Below, one piece after another: positions 1-6,736 of a stretch of 64,000 nt of DNA. This stretch comes from Rubricoccus marinus (GTDB lineage: Bacteria > Bacteroidota > Rhodothermia > Rhodothermales > Rubricoccaceae). Under the pieces are notes generated by a model. The model saw nothing but the letters and a program-made list of their open reading frames with translations. It was not told the origin of the DNA and did not search any database. The number at the start of each line of letters is the position of its first letter. Position 1 is the first letter of the stretch. The stretch covers positions 880,515 to 944,514 of the forward strand of contig NZ_MQWB01000001.1 in the NCBI RefSeq assembly GCF_002257665.1, read 5' to 3'. The translations under genes were made by a program, and so were the position numbers.

Positions 1-563
1 TGGACGGCCACTTCGTGCCCAACATCTCGTTCGGCGCGCCCGTCATGCGCGGCCTCGGGCCTCTGGCCGGGGAGGCCGAGGTGCCGATGGACGTGCACCT
101 CATGATCGAGAACCCGGACCGGTACCTGGAGGACTTCGCCGAGGCGGGCGCGGCCGTCATCACGGTCCACCAGGAGGCGTGCCCGCACCTGCACCGCACG
201 GTCCAGGCGATCAAGGCGCTGGGCTGCAAGGCGGGCGTGGCGCTCAACCCGGCCACGCCGCTCGTGACGCTGGAAGACATCGCGGCAGACCTCGACCTCG
301 TGCTCATCATGTCGGTCAACCCGGGCTTTGGCGGCCAGTCGTTCATTCCGGCCGCGACCGACAAAGTGCGGCGCTGCCGACAGATGCTCTCCGGCCTCCG
401 CAGCCGCGCGCTGATCGAAGTCGACGGCGGCGTGACGCCCGCCAACGCGCCCGAGTTGATCCGCGCGGGCGCCGACGTGCTCGTCGCAGGCAGCGCGGTC
501 TTCCGCGGCGACGTCGCCGCGAACGTGGCGGCCTTCCGCCAGAGGCCGGCCACCCTCGCATGA
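1..563 (+). CDS. rpe: Ribulose-phosphate 3-epimerase, 5'-truncated by window edge
   Basis: Interconverts ribulose-5-phosphate and xylulose-5-phosphate in the cytosolic pentose phosphate pathway. The frame is already open at the left edge, so the N-terminus is missing. The first visible residues, DGHFVPN, belong to the family's conserved core, so the GTG at 15 is an internal Val and not a start. Other signatures visible in order are MDVHLMI (metal-ligand region), VNPGFGGQ (phosphate-binding loop), EVDGGV with the second catalytic Asp, and AGSAVF near the C-terminus. About 187 codons are visible, so roughly 30-40 residues are lost compared with the usual length. Its stop overlaps the next start (ATGA), so the two genes are probably co-translated. 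Transketolase, its pathway partner, lies far away at 53 kb. Confidence 0.95.
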   Translation, partial: DGHFVPNISFGAPVMRGLGPLAGEAEVPMDVHLMIENPDRYLEDFAEAGAAVITVHQEACPHLHRTVQAIKALGCKAGVALNPATPLVTLEDIAADLDLVLIMSVNPGFGGQSFIPAATDKVRRCRQMLSGLRSRALIEVDGGVTPANAPELIRAGADVLVAGSAVFRGDVAANVAAFRQRPATLA

Positions 564-916
564 GCACGGCCGCCTGGCTCCGCCTCGAAAACGCCGCCAT
601 CGCGATCCTCGCGGGCGTGCTCTTCGGGGCCTCTGGCGAGAGCCTGTGGTGGGCCGCGCTCTGGCTCACGCCGGACCTCGCGATGGTGGGCTACCTCGCG
701 GGCTCGAAGGTGGGGAGCCAGATCTACAACGCCGCGCACAGCTACGCCGCGCCGGTCGCCCTCGGCGCGGGCGGCCTGCTGCTGGGGGCGCCTCTGGCCG
801 CTTCGCTGGCACTTCTGTGGGCCAACCACATCGGCGTGGACCGCGCGCTGGGCTACGGCCTCAAGCACGCGACGGACTTCAAAGACACGCACCTCGGCCG
901 GATCGGGAGAGGGTGA
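560..916 (+). CDS. DUF4260-family small membrane protein
   Basis: A 118-residue protein of unknown function. Three hydrophobic stretches are visible, around residues 12-25, 30-50 and 68-92. The conserved-looking tail WANHIGVDRALGYGLKHATD followed by FKDTHLGRIG resembles what I remember of DUF4260 proteins. It starts at the ATG that overlaps the rpe stop by 4 nt, which indicates translational coupling. No catalytic motif is evident. The family name is from memory of the C-terminal pattern; the membrane location is inferred from hydrophobicity. Confidence 0.75.
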   Translation: MSTAAWLRLENAAIAILAGVLFGASGESLWWAALWLTPDLAMVGYLAGSKVGSQIYNAAHSYAAPVALGAGGLLLGAPLAASLALLWANHIGVDRALGYGLKHATDFKDTHLGRIGRG

Positions 917-968
917 CCGGAGACGAACGCGTTTCCCGTTACTTGAGGCGTCCCCTCTGCCTCTCCAC

Positions 969-1916
969 ATGACCGTCCGCACGCTCGCCCTCCTCGTCCT
1001 CGCGTCTCTCGCGGCCTGCTCGGCTCCGAGCGACGCCCCCACGGAGCAGCAGTCCTCGCGTCAGAGGCCCGTGGCCCCTCTCCCGCCAGAGGCCTCTGGC
1101 GACGTGGCGCGCGAAGCCGGCCTCACGCCGCTGCAGGGCGACGCGCTCCGCGACCTGGGCGTGCCCATCCTGCTTCCGCGGATGGGCGCCGAGTGGACCG
1201 CAGGGGAGATGGAGACCGAGACCGAGTATGGAACCAGCTACGAGATCCTCTGGCGTCGCGACGACGGGGCGTGCCTCTACCTCTTCGGCTCAAACGATGG
1301 GCTGGGAGGACCGGAGTACCCCATCGTCTCGGCCGAGGTGACCCTGAGCGCCCTGCCCAGATCGCCGCGCTACCGCGTGTACCGCGCCGCCGACGACCCC
1401 GGCGCGACGAGCGCCGAAAACTGGGGCCCGGGCACCGTCGTCTCGGACTACGTGGAAGCGGGCGACATGTCCGTCTGGCTCATCAGCAGCGCCCAGGACG
1501 GCTGCCGGCCTCTGGCGCTGGAAGAGGGCGCCTCGGTCCTCGCGAGCCTCCGCCCCCTGGACCCCGGCACGCTGGAAGAGGACAGCGCCTTCGGCTCGTT
1601 CGAGGAGGCTGACGACGTGCTCGTGGACTTCCTGACGGACGTTCCCGTGAGCGCCGCGCCAGAGGCCGACGTGGAGGCGTTCCTCTCTGGCTGGGAGGCC
1701 TCCGAGGTCTTCGTCGAAACGCTCGGCGATACGGCCTCTGGCACGACCGTTCTCGCCACGCTTCTGGGCTACGCCGACGACTCCGTGGAGGGTGAGCGGC
1801 TGCTGCTCACGTTCGTGCCCGTCTCCGGCGGCTGGGAGCTTCAGAGCGCCCGGCGGCAGGTGCGCTGCTACGCGGGCCGCGGCCACACCACGTGGAGCCC
1901 CGAGCCCTGCCTGTAG
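969..1916 (+). CDS. Hypothetical lipoprotein
   Basis: 315 residues. The N-terminus MTVRTLALLVLASLAAC is a lipoprotein signal with lipobox LAAC, so it is probably lipid-anchored after secretion. A short low-complexity linker (residues ~20-45) contains peptides produced by the dispersed CCTCTGGCG motif (RQRPVAPLPPEASG). The rest is acidic with no family I recognise. Four Cys residues in the mature part (for example DGACLY, DGCRPL and the C-terminal CYAGRG and EPCL) could form disulfides. It ends directly in a palindrome shared with the convergent rtcR gene. Confidence 0.8.
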   Translation: MTVRTLALLVLASLAACSAPSDAPTEQQSSRQRPVAPLPPEASGDVAREAGLTPLQGDALRDLGVPILLPRMGAEWTAGEMETETEYGTSYEILWRRDDGACLYLFGSNDGLGGPEYPIVSAEVTLSALPRSPRYRVYRAADDPGATSAENWGPGTVVSDYVEAGDMSVWLISSAQDGCRPLALEEGASVLASLRPLDPGTLEEDSAFGSFEEADDVLVDFLTDVPVSAAPEADVEAFLSGWEASEVFVETLGDTASGTTVLATLLGYADDSVEGERLLLTFVPVSGGWELQSARRQVRCYAGRGHTTWSPEPCL

Positions 1917-1936
1917 CCTCTGGCGCCAGAGGCCTA
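1914..1936. terminator. Bidirectional hairpin between convergent genes
   Basis: The perfect palindrome GCCTCTGGCGCCAGAGGC (1916-1933), extended by TA/TA to 1914-1936, overlaps the stop of the upstream plus-strand gene and the stop of rtcR on the other strand. It is a full-length copy of the dispersed motif and probably works as a two-way terminator. It lacks a T-run, so this is an inference from position and pairing. Confidence 0.55.
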
Positions 1937-3526
1937 CGCCTGCACGTCGGCCCACGCGAGGCCGAACTTGGCGAGGTACTTCCGCAGACGGTCGCTGTCG
2001 TTCGTGCTTGCGCGCCTCTGGCGCGACTGTGCGAACAGCGTGCGTCCGGCGTCGGAGAGCGTGCGGGACTGGCGGCAGACGCGGATCACGTCGGCGAGCT
2101 GGACGCGGTCGAAGCGGTCGAGCGCGGCGACGGCCTCGGCGTCCATGACCTCCGCCAGAAGCGCGTCGCCTTCCAGGCGGTCTGCGCCGCGCCAGTGGCG
2201 CCTGAGCCGCGCGATCTCGCCGTCCACTTCCGTATCGGTGATCCGTCCGCCAGAGGCCAGCGTGGCCATGCGGGTCACGGCGGCGTTGAGGTCGCGGAAG
2301 TTAGCCGTCCACGGCGCGTCCGGGCTCTCGGCGAAGCGGAGAAACCGGCCGCGGGCCTCGGTGGAGAAGCGCACCTGTCGACCGTGGGCGCGGGCGAAGT
2401 CGGCGAGCTCGAAGTCGAGGTTGGGCGCGAGGTCCTCGCGGCGGTCCGCGAGTCCGGGAAGCTCGAACGTCCACAGGTTGATCCGCGCGAGGAGATCGTC
2501 GCGGAAGGAGCCGTCGGCCACTCCGTCGTGCAGGTCCTTGTTGGTCCCCGCGATGAGTTGGAAGTCGCTCTTGCGCTCGCGGTCGGCGCCGACGGGCAGG
2601 AACGCCTTTTCCTCCAGCGCACGCAACAGCATCGCCTGTTCGTCCAGACCGAGTTCGCCGATCTCGTCCAGAAACAGGATCCCGCCATCGGCCTCGCGCA
2701 AGAGGCCGCCGCGCTCTTTGACGGCGCCGGTGAACGCGCCCTTGACGTGGCCGAAGAGCGCGCTCGCGGCCGTATCGCCCCGCAGCGTCGCGCAGTTGAC
2801 CTCCACGAAGTCGCCCGCGATCTGGGTGCGGGCGCGCTTGAGCTCGAAGATCTTCCGCGCGAGCCGGCTCTTGCCCGCGCCCGTCGGGCCGTTGAGCAGG
2901 ATGGGCGACTTGGAGCCGATCGCGACTCGCTCGATCTCGTCGATCAGCGCGTTGAACGCCTCGTTACGCGTCTCGATGCCGCTCTTGAGGTACGAGCGCG
3001 TGTCGGCCTGATGCTGCGCCTCTCGCGCCGCGATCCGGTCGTAGCGCGAGAGGTCGAGGTCGATCAGCCGGACCGTCCCCGCCGGGTCCCCGCGCTGATA
3101 GTCGGGAGAGGTTTGCACGATGCGCGCCGGGAAGTACCGCGCCTCCGTCAGCAGGAAAAAGCAGATCTGCGCGACGTGCGTGCCCGTCGTGAGGTGCACG
3201 AGGTAGTCCTCAGCCTCCACGTCGAAGGAGAAGCCTCTGGCGATGTCGTAGAGCGTGGCATAGACCTCCTCGAAGTCCCACGCGTCCTCCATTTCGAAGC
3301 TGTGGAGCCGCACCTCGGTCTCAGGCGAGACGAGCGCGATGTCTTCGACCACCTGCTCGGCCAGCGCCGTATACCGCGGCTGGTGAAGCAGCTCGTAGCG
3401 GTCGATGATGAGGTCCGGCTGCTGGCAGAGCGCGACGCTGGGACGCCATTTTTCCCAGCGCCGCGCGTCGCGCGAGGCCCGGTCCAGGGTGGCGCCGAGA
3501 AGGCCGAAAGCGACGGTGGGTTTCAT
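1934..3526 (-). CDS. rtcR: RtcR: CARF-domain sigma-54-dependent activator of the RNA repair operon
   Basis: 530 residues, close to the family's usual length. Residues 1-~180 match the RtcR sensory domain, which belongs to the CARF (nucleotide-ligand binding) superfamily; HLTTGTH (111-117) sits in the expected ligand-loop region. The AAA+ sigma-54 interaction domain follows, with Walker A GPTGAGKS (213-220), the sigma-54 contact motif GAFTGA (in GAFTGAVKERGG) and Walker B ILFLDEIGEL. The C-terminus carries a basic helix-turn-helix-like tail. It is divergent from rsr, which has a sigma-54-like promoter in its upstream region. In known systems RtcR switches on rtcBA, often with rsr and Y RNAs, when RNA is damaged. 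It probably acts on the whole rightward cluster, in response to an RNA end or nucleotide signal. Confidence 0.93.
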   Translation of the reverse strand: MKPTVAFGLLGATLDRASRDARRWEKWRPSVALCQQPDLIIDRYELLHQPRYTALAEQVVEDIALVSPETEVRLHSFEMEDAWDFEEVYATLYDIARGFSFDVEAEDYLVHLTTGTHVAQICFFLLTEARYFPARIVQTSPDYQRGDPAGTVRLIDLDLSRYDRIAAREAQHQADTRSYLKSGIETRNEAFNALIDEIERVAIGSKSPILLNGPTGAGKSRLARKIFELKRARTQIAGDFVEVNCATLRGDTAASALFGHVKGAFTGAVKERGGLLREADGGILFLDEIGELGLDEQAMLLRALEEKAFLPVGADRERKSDFQLIAGTNKDLHDGVADGSFRDDLLARINLWTFELPGLADRREDLAPNLDFELADFARAHGRQVRFSTEARGRFLRFAESPDAPWTANFRDLNAAVTRMATLASGGRITDTEVDGEIARLRRHWRGADRLEGDALLAEVMDAEAVAALDRFDRVQLADVIRVCRQSRTLSDAGRTLFAQSRQRRASTNDSDRLRKYLAKFGLAWADVQA

Positions 3527-3627
3527 GGCAGGGGAGGGGCCAGTGGGAAGCCGCCAGTGGCAGAGGATGGGCTACAGGCCTCTGGCGCCAGAGGCCGAAC
3601 GGCTATGAATCGGCGCCAGAGACACCC

Positions 3628-3815
3628 GTAGGGACACACCGCTGGTGTGTCCGGGCACGTCCGCGCATGGCGCCAGAGGCGAACGCGGACGGTGGGGCAC
3701 CCAATGGTCACGCGGCCCGACCGCCAGAGGCCATCGACGCGAGCCGGGAGGGACCGCGAGCGAGGTGCCCGCCCGAGGCCGCCTGGGAGAGGACACACCA
3801 GCGGTGTGTCCCTAC
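3628..3815. repeat. REPIN 1 (two inverted REPs)
   Basis: Left REP at 3628-3652 reads GTAGGGACACACC then GCTGGTGTGTCC. Its reverse complement is at 3791-3815. Each REP is itself an imperfect hairpin (GGACACACC with GGTGTGTCC). The spacer of about 138 nt is longer than in the other REPINs here and contains CCTCTGGCG-type motifs. It lies in the rtcR-rsr divergent gap. It belongs to the same family as the repeats around the RAYT gene at 8.9 kb. Confidence 0.9.
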
Positions 3816-3855
3816 GGCGGGACCGAAGGCGAACACAGCTTTCAGAGCGACGCGC

Positions 3856-3886
3856 TAGAATGATAAGGCCGGATAAATATAAATCG
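3856..3886. promoter_or_regulatory. AT-rich island upstream of the rsr promoter
   Basis: A stretch with AATGATAAGG and GGATAAATATAAATCG stands out in a very GC-rich region. It lies roughly 85-115 bp upstream of the candidate -24 element at 3972. That is where enhancer or bending-protein sites usually sit in sigma-54 promoters. No exact IHF or activator consensus was found, so the role is inferred from composition and spacing only. Confidence 0.35.
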
Positions 3887-3971
3887 CTTCTGGATTGCGC
3901 TGAAGATGTGGCCTCTGGCGAAACCACCGAAATCATCGCGCCAGAGGCGATTGGGCGCCAGAGGCCAGGGC

Positions 3972-3987
3972 TGGCACGGTGTTGTCA
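3972..3987 (+). promoter_or_regulatory. Candidate sigma-54 promoter of rsr and the array
   Basis: TGGCACGGTGTTGTCA matches the -24 half of the sigma-54 consensus (TGGCACG) perfectly. The -12 half is imperfect: TTGT where TTGC is expected, with a spacer one base short (or TC at the exact GC spacing). It lies about 47-62 bp upstream of the rsr ATG, a sensible distance. The divergent sigma-54 activator RtcR supports the call. Confidence 0.5.
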
Positions 3988-4033
3988 AGACCTCTGGCGT
4001 CCCCGTAGCCCACACCAACACACGGGGGACGCC

Positions 4034-5686
4034 ATGAACACCACGCTCTTCCGCACCCTCCGGGGCCGTTTCACTCCTGCCGCCGACGCCCTCAACGAGG
4101 CGCGCGCTCCGGCCTACGCCCTCAGCCCCAAGCAGGCGCTGGCGCAGATGGCCGCGACCGGCACGCTGAACGCCACCTTCTACGCCTCCGCCGAGACGCA
4201 GCTCGACACCATCCTGGCGCTCGCCGCCCAGGTGGAGCCCGAGTTCGTCGCGCAGACCGCGATTGTGGCGCGAGAGGAGGGCTACATGAAGGACGTGCCC
4301 GCGCTGCTCGCTGCCCACCTGGCGACCCGCGACGTGGCGATTCTGGAGCGGGTCTTCCCCCGCGTGATCGACAACGGCCGGATGCTCCGCAACTTCGTGC
4401 AGATCGTCCGCTCGGGAGCCGTAGGGCGGAAGTCGCTGGGTTCTGCTCCGCGTCGGATGGTCCGCGATTGGCTCGCTTCGCGCTCGGATGAGTCGCTGTT
4501 CCGTGCCTCGGTCGGCAACCAGCCGTCGCTGGCGGACATCGTCAAGATGGTCCACCCGCGGCCGGCGACCGAGACGCGGCGCGCGCTCTACGCCTACCTC
4601 ATCGGCCGCGAACACGACGCTTCGGCGCTGCCCGACCTCGTGCAGGCGTACGAGGCCTTCAAGGCCGATCCTCTGGCGCAGCCCGTCCCCGACGTGCCGT
4701 TCCAGATGATCGCGTCGCTGGGCTTCGAGACGCCAGAGGCTGAGCGGGCCGTCTGGGCCGAGATCACGCGGACCGCGCCGTGGCACGCCACGCGGATGAA
4801 CCTCAACGCCTTCGCGCGGCACGGCGCCTTCGACGTGCCCGGCGTGGCCGAGACGGTCGCCGCACGGCTCTCCGACCCGGAGGCGATCCGGCGGGCGCGG
4901 GTCTTCCCGTACCAGCTGTTCGTCGCCTGGGCGCAGACCGGCGGTGGCGTGGCACAGCACTCCGGCTTCGGCCAGTTCTTCCGCCGCATCTCTGGCACCC
5001 CGCCAGAGGCCTCTGGCGGGAAGGGGACGGTGCCCGCCATCGTGCGCGACGCGCTGCAGGACGCGATGGAAATCGCGATCGGCAACGTGCCCGAGATCCG
5101 CGGCAACGTCGTCGTCTGCCCCGATGTCTCGGGCTCCATGCAGAGCCCGGCCACGGGATACCGGCGCGGCTCCACCTCGGCCGTGCGGTGCGTGGACGTG
5201 GCGGCGCTCGTTGCGGCCTCGGTCGTGCGGAAGAACCCGCGCGCCCGCGTCCTGCCCTTCGAGCACCGCGTCGTAGACGTGGCGCTGAACGCGCGGGATT
5301 CGGTCGTTACCAACGCCCAGCGGCTCGCCGCCGTCGGCGGTGGCGGGACGGACTGCTCCGCGCCTCTGGCGCAGCTCGTCCGCGAAAAGGCCGACGTCGA
5401 CCTCGTGTTCTTTGTCTCCGACAACGAGTCCTGGGTGGACGCGGGCAACCCGCGCTCCGGCACGGCCACGATGAAAGCGTGGAACCAGATTAAGGCCCGC
5501 AACCCGGGCGCGAAGCTGGTCTGCCTCGACATCCAGCCGTACCGCACCGTCCAGGCGCAGCCGCGGGAGGACATCCTCCACGTCGGCGGCTTCTCGGACC
5601 GCGTCTTCGAAGTCGTGGCTGCCTTCGCCTCTGGCGAGAGCGGCGCCGACCACTGGGTCGGTCGGATCGCGCGCACGCCGATCTGA
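4034..5686 (+). CDS. rsr: Ro60-like TROVE/vWA RNA-binding protein (Rsr)
   Basis: 550 residues, typical of bacterial Ro60 orthologues. The ATG at 4034 is preceded by GGGGGA at a good ribosome-binding distance; the frame is open further upstream, but that part crosses repeats and the promoter. Residues ~1-340 are the helical HEAT-like TROVE ring, whose pore binds misfolded RNA 3' ends and whose outer surface binds Y RNA. The C-terminal third is a von Willebrand A domain with an intact MIDAS: DVSGSM, then GGTDCS, then SDNES. A PEASGG insertion made by the dispersed CCTCTGGCG motif lies in the linker before the vWA domain. Known Ro proteins tether structured RNAs to nucleases such as PNPase. The nine Y-like units directly downstream are its likely ligands. 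Confidence 0.95.
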   Translation: MNTTLFRTLRGRFTPAADALNEARAPAYALSPKQALAQMAATGTLNATFYASAETQLDTILALAAQVEPEFVAQTAIVAREEGYMKDVPALLAAHLATRDVAILERVFPRVIDNGRMLRNFVQIVRSGAVGRKSLGSAPRRMVRDWLASRSDESLFRASVGNQPSLADIVKMVHPRPATETRRALYAYLIGREHDASALPDLVQAYEAFKADPLAQPVPDVPFQMIASLGFETPEAERAVWAEITRTAPWHATRMNLNAFARHGAFDVPGVAETVAARLSDPEAIRRARVFPYQLFVAWAQTGGGVAQHSGFGQFFRRISGTPPEASGGKGTVPAIVRDALQDAMEIAIGNVPEIRGNVVVCPDVSGSMQSPATGYRRGSTSAVRCVDVAALVAASVVRKNPRARVLPFEHRVVDVALNARDSVVTNAQRLAAVGGGGTDCSAPLAQLVREKADVDLVFFVSDNESWVDAGNPRSGTATMKAWNQIKARNPGAKLVCLDIQPYRTVQAQPREDILHVGGFSDRVFEVVAAFASGESGADHWVGRIARTPI

Positions 5687-5687
5687 C

Positions 5688-5733
5688 CCGTCGGGCTCCC
5701 TCCTCGTGGTGGAGGAGGGAGCCGCCGCGACGG
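5688..5733 (+). terminator. Strong two-part hairpin after rsr
   Basis: Just after the rsr stop, 5694-5705 pairs perfectly with 5712-5723 (12 bp, loop GTGGTG). An outer stem CCGTCG (5688-5693) pairs with CGACGG (5728-5733) across a 4-nt bulge. There is no T-run. It could terminate the rsr mRNA, protect its 3' end, or mark a processing point between the mRNA and the RNA array. Confidence 0.55.
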
Positions 5734-5769
5734 CCCGAACGCCACCACGTTTGAATCCTGCTGATCGCG

Positions 5770-5862
5770 CCAGAGGCGGCGGAATGCCGCCGGGACTACA
5801 CGCCTGACACGCGTCGCCCCAATGGGTGATCGGTCCCGGCCCCTCTCGTCCACTGCCTCTGG
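5770..5862 (+). ncRNA. Y RNA-like unit 1 (two-hairpin head)
   Basis: Outer stem 5770-5777 (CCAGAGGC) pairs with 5855-5862 (GCCTCTGG). GGCGGAATG at 5778-5786 sits where other units have GGCGAATG. Inner stem GCCGGGAC (5789-5796) pairs perfectly with GTCCCGGC (5833-5840). The head has two small hairpins, ACGC/GCGT (5800-5803 with 5811-5814) and CGCCC/GGGTG (5815-5819 with 5824-5828). No T-arm sequence is present. The two-hairpin head recalls a minimal Y RNA whose arms only loosely imitate D and T arms. Confidence 0.7.
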
Positions 5863-5919
5863 CGGAATGGCCCGCGCCTCTGGCGCCAGAGGCCACCCCA
5901 TCACGGCATCCTGTGATGC

Positions 5920-5944
5920 GGACACACCCGCGGTGCGTCCCTAC
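5920..5944. repeat. Solitary diverged REP
   Basis: GGACACACCCGCGGTGCGTC followed by CCTAC matches the right-hand REP orientation with a few changes. No partner in the opposite orientation is present. It sits in the 126-nt gap between array units 1 and 2, the widest gap in the array. Confidence 0.75.
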
Positions 5945-5988
5945 GGGTGCCCTTCCTCAAACCCTCCCACTATGATTTGACCCCGACA

Positions 5989-6073
5989 CCTCTGGCGGAA
6001 TGCTGTGGAGGCTACATCGCTGTTAACGATGGCCCGCATGGGCTATGTCTCCGCGTCCCTCGTCCGCCAGAGG
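5989..6073 (+). ncRNA. Y RNA-like unit 2 (two-hairpin head)
   Basis: The outer stem CCTCTGGCGGA (5989-5999) pairs perfectly with TCCGCCAGAGG (6063-6073), so the dispersed motif has been built into the Ro stem. Inner stem GTGGAG (6005-6010) pairs with CTCCGC (6049-6054, one wobble). The conserved CTACAT follows the inner strand. The head carries hairpins ATCG/CGAT (6016-6019 with 6027-6030) and GCCC/GGGC (6032-6035 with 6040-6043). There is no canonical T loop. Confidence 0.7.
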
Positions 6074-6082
6074 CCACTCCCG

Positions 6083-6160
6083 GCCGTGAATGCCGGCGCG
6101 ACTACATCGGACCGTTGCAGCGGAAGCTGTGCGGTAGGTCGCGCCACGCCTCGTCACGGC
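6083..6160 (+). ncRNA. Y RNA-like unit 3 (single-arm head)
   Basis: Outer stem GCCGTGA (6083-6089) pairs with TCACGGC (6154-6160), a compensatory change from the GGCGA/TCGCC of other units. Inner stem GGCGCGAC (6095-6102) pairs perfectly with GTCGCGCC (6138-6145). The head is one arm: ACCG/CGGT (6111-6114 with 6132-6135) topped by a GGAA-capped hairpin. It is the shortest unit. The conserved AATGCC and CTACAT blocks are present. Confidence 0.75.
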
Positions 6161-6168
6161 TTCCTTCT

Positions 6169-6269
6169 CGCGGTGAATGCCGACGCTGACTACATGGTAA
6201 AGGCGCCTCTGGCGCCGACGGGTTCGAGTCCCGGCCCTTCGGGGACGTCGCGTCATTCTCGTCACCGCG
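6169..6269 (+). ncRNA. Y RNA-like unit 4 (T arm only)
   Basis: Outer stem CGCGGTGA (6169-6176) pairs with TCACCGCG (6262-6269). Inner stem GACGC-T-GAC (6182-6190, one bulged T) pairs with GTCGCGTC (6247-6254). The head holds a recognisable T arm: CGGG (6219-6222), loop TTCGAGT (6223-6229), CCCG (6230-6233). It is followed by a tiny CCC-TTCG-GGG hairpin (6235-6244) in place of an acceptor stem. The D arm is missing. A GGCGCCTCTGGCGCC palindrome precedes the T arm. This looks intermediate between the simple heads and the full tRNA heads. Confidence 0.75.
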
Positions 6270-6280
6270 TCTGTTTCCGC

Positions 6281-6411
6281 CAGCGGCGAATGCTGGACAG
6301 ACTATATGGCTAGAGCGCCCCGCGAGAGCGGGGAGGTCGCGGGTTCGAGCCCCGCCCGCCTTCGGGCGAGTAGCTCAGAACGACACGTCTGTCCCTTCCT
6401 CGTCGCCGCTG
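6281..6411 (+). ncRNA. Y RNA-like unit 5: permuted tRNA grafted at the D loop
   Basis: Outer stem CAGCGGCGA (6281-6289) pairs perfectly with TCGCCGCTG (6403-6411). Inner stem GGACAGAC (6295-6302) pairs with GTCTGTCC (6387-6394). The head reads as a tRNA opened in the D loop. D-loop GG (6308-6309) and D-stem 3' strand GAGC (6313-6316) come first. An anticodon-position hairpin CCCCGC/GCGGGG (6318-6323 with 6328-6333) follows, capped by GAGA. Then come the T arm GCGGG-TTCGAGC-CCCGC (6339-6355), an acceptor stem closed by TTCG (loop 6361-6364, one C-A mismatch), and TA plus D-stem 5' strand GCTC (6372-6375). It has no anticodon and no free acceptor end. Confidence 0.85.
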
Positions 6412-6432
6412 CTTGTTGTGAGTGCGTCGTCT

Positions 6433-6564
6433 GGCGAATGCCGACGGGACTACATGCCTACGGAGCCGAAGGTCGCGGGTTCGAATCCCGTCATCCCGAC
6501 TTACCGGGATGTAGCTCAGCTGGATAGAGCGTCGGTCTAAGGGTCCCGTTATCCCCTCGTCGCC
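6433..6564 (+). ncRNA. Y RNA-like unit 6: permuted tRNA grafted at the anticodon (Arg-like)
   Basis: Outer stem GGCGA (6433-6437) pairs with TCGCC (6560-6564). Inner stem GACGGGAC (6443-6450) pairs with GTCCCGTT (6543-6550). The head has T arm GCGGG-TTCGAAT-CCCGT (6475-6491), acceptor CATCCCG (6492-6498) pairing perfectly with CGGGATG (6505-6511) across loop ACTTAC, D stem GCTC/GAGC (6514-6517 with 6527-6530) and anticodon stem TCGG/CCGA (6532-6535 with 6466-6469). The loop remnant TCTAAGG recalls arginine tRNAs. This is the clearest permuted tRNA in the array: every arm is present, but the anticodon loop is replaced by the Ro stem. Confidence 0.9.
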
Positions 6565-6594
6565 TCTGGCGGCACACTCTACTGTTTCCACCTT

Positions 6595-6718
6595 CGCGGC
6601 GAATGCCGACGAGACTACATCTGACACAGGAGGCCGCGGGTTCAAATCCCGCCCGTCCCCGGACGGTAGCTCAGCCCGGCAGAGCACCTGCTTGTCTCGT
6701 CACCTCCTCGTCGCCGCG
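6595..6718 (+). ncRNA. Y RNA-like unit 7: permuted tRNA grafted at the anticodon
   Basis: Outer stem CGCGGCGA (6595-6602) pairs with TCGCCGCG (6711-6718). Inner stem GACGAGAC (6608-6615) pairs perfectly with GTCTCGTC (6694-6701). The head has T arm GCGGG-TTCAAAT-CCCGC (6636-6652), acceptor CCGTC/GACGG (6653-6657 with 6662-6666, loop CCCG), D stem GCTC/GAGC (6669-6672 with 6682-6685) and anticodon stem CCTG/CAGG (6687-6690 with 6627-6630). The source tRNA family is unclear; the anticodon-stem region CACCTGCTT resembles several families. Confidence 0.88.
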
Positions 6719-6736
6719 ATCCTTTGCACGCCTGCA

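Noticed and set aside
1892-3631. Long plus-strand open frame of 579 codons opposite rtcR
   Set aside because: It is the antisense shadow of rtcR; the codon pattern and all motifs support the minus-strand gene. Similar shadows at 11004-13304 and 61732-63513 were dropped for the same reason.
3647-4033. N-terminal extension of Rsr
   Set aside because: The frame is open but crosses a REP, the AT-rich island and the sigma-54-like promoter; the ATG at 4034 has a good ribosome-binding site and a family-like beginning.
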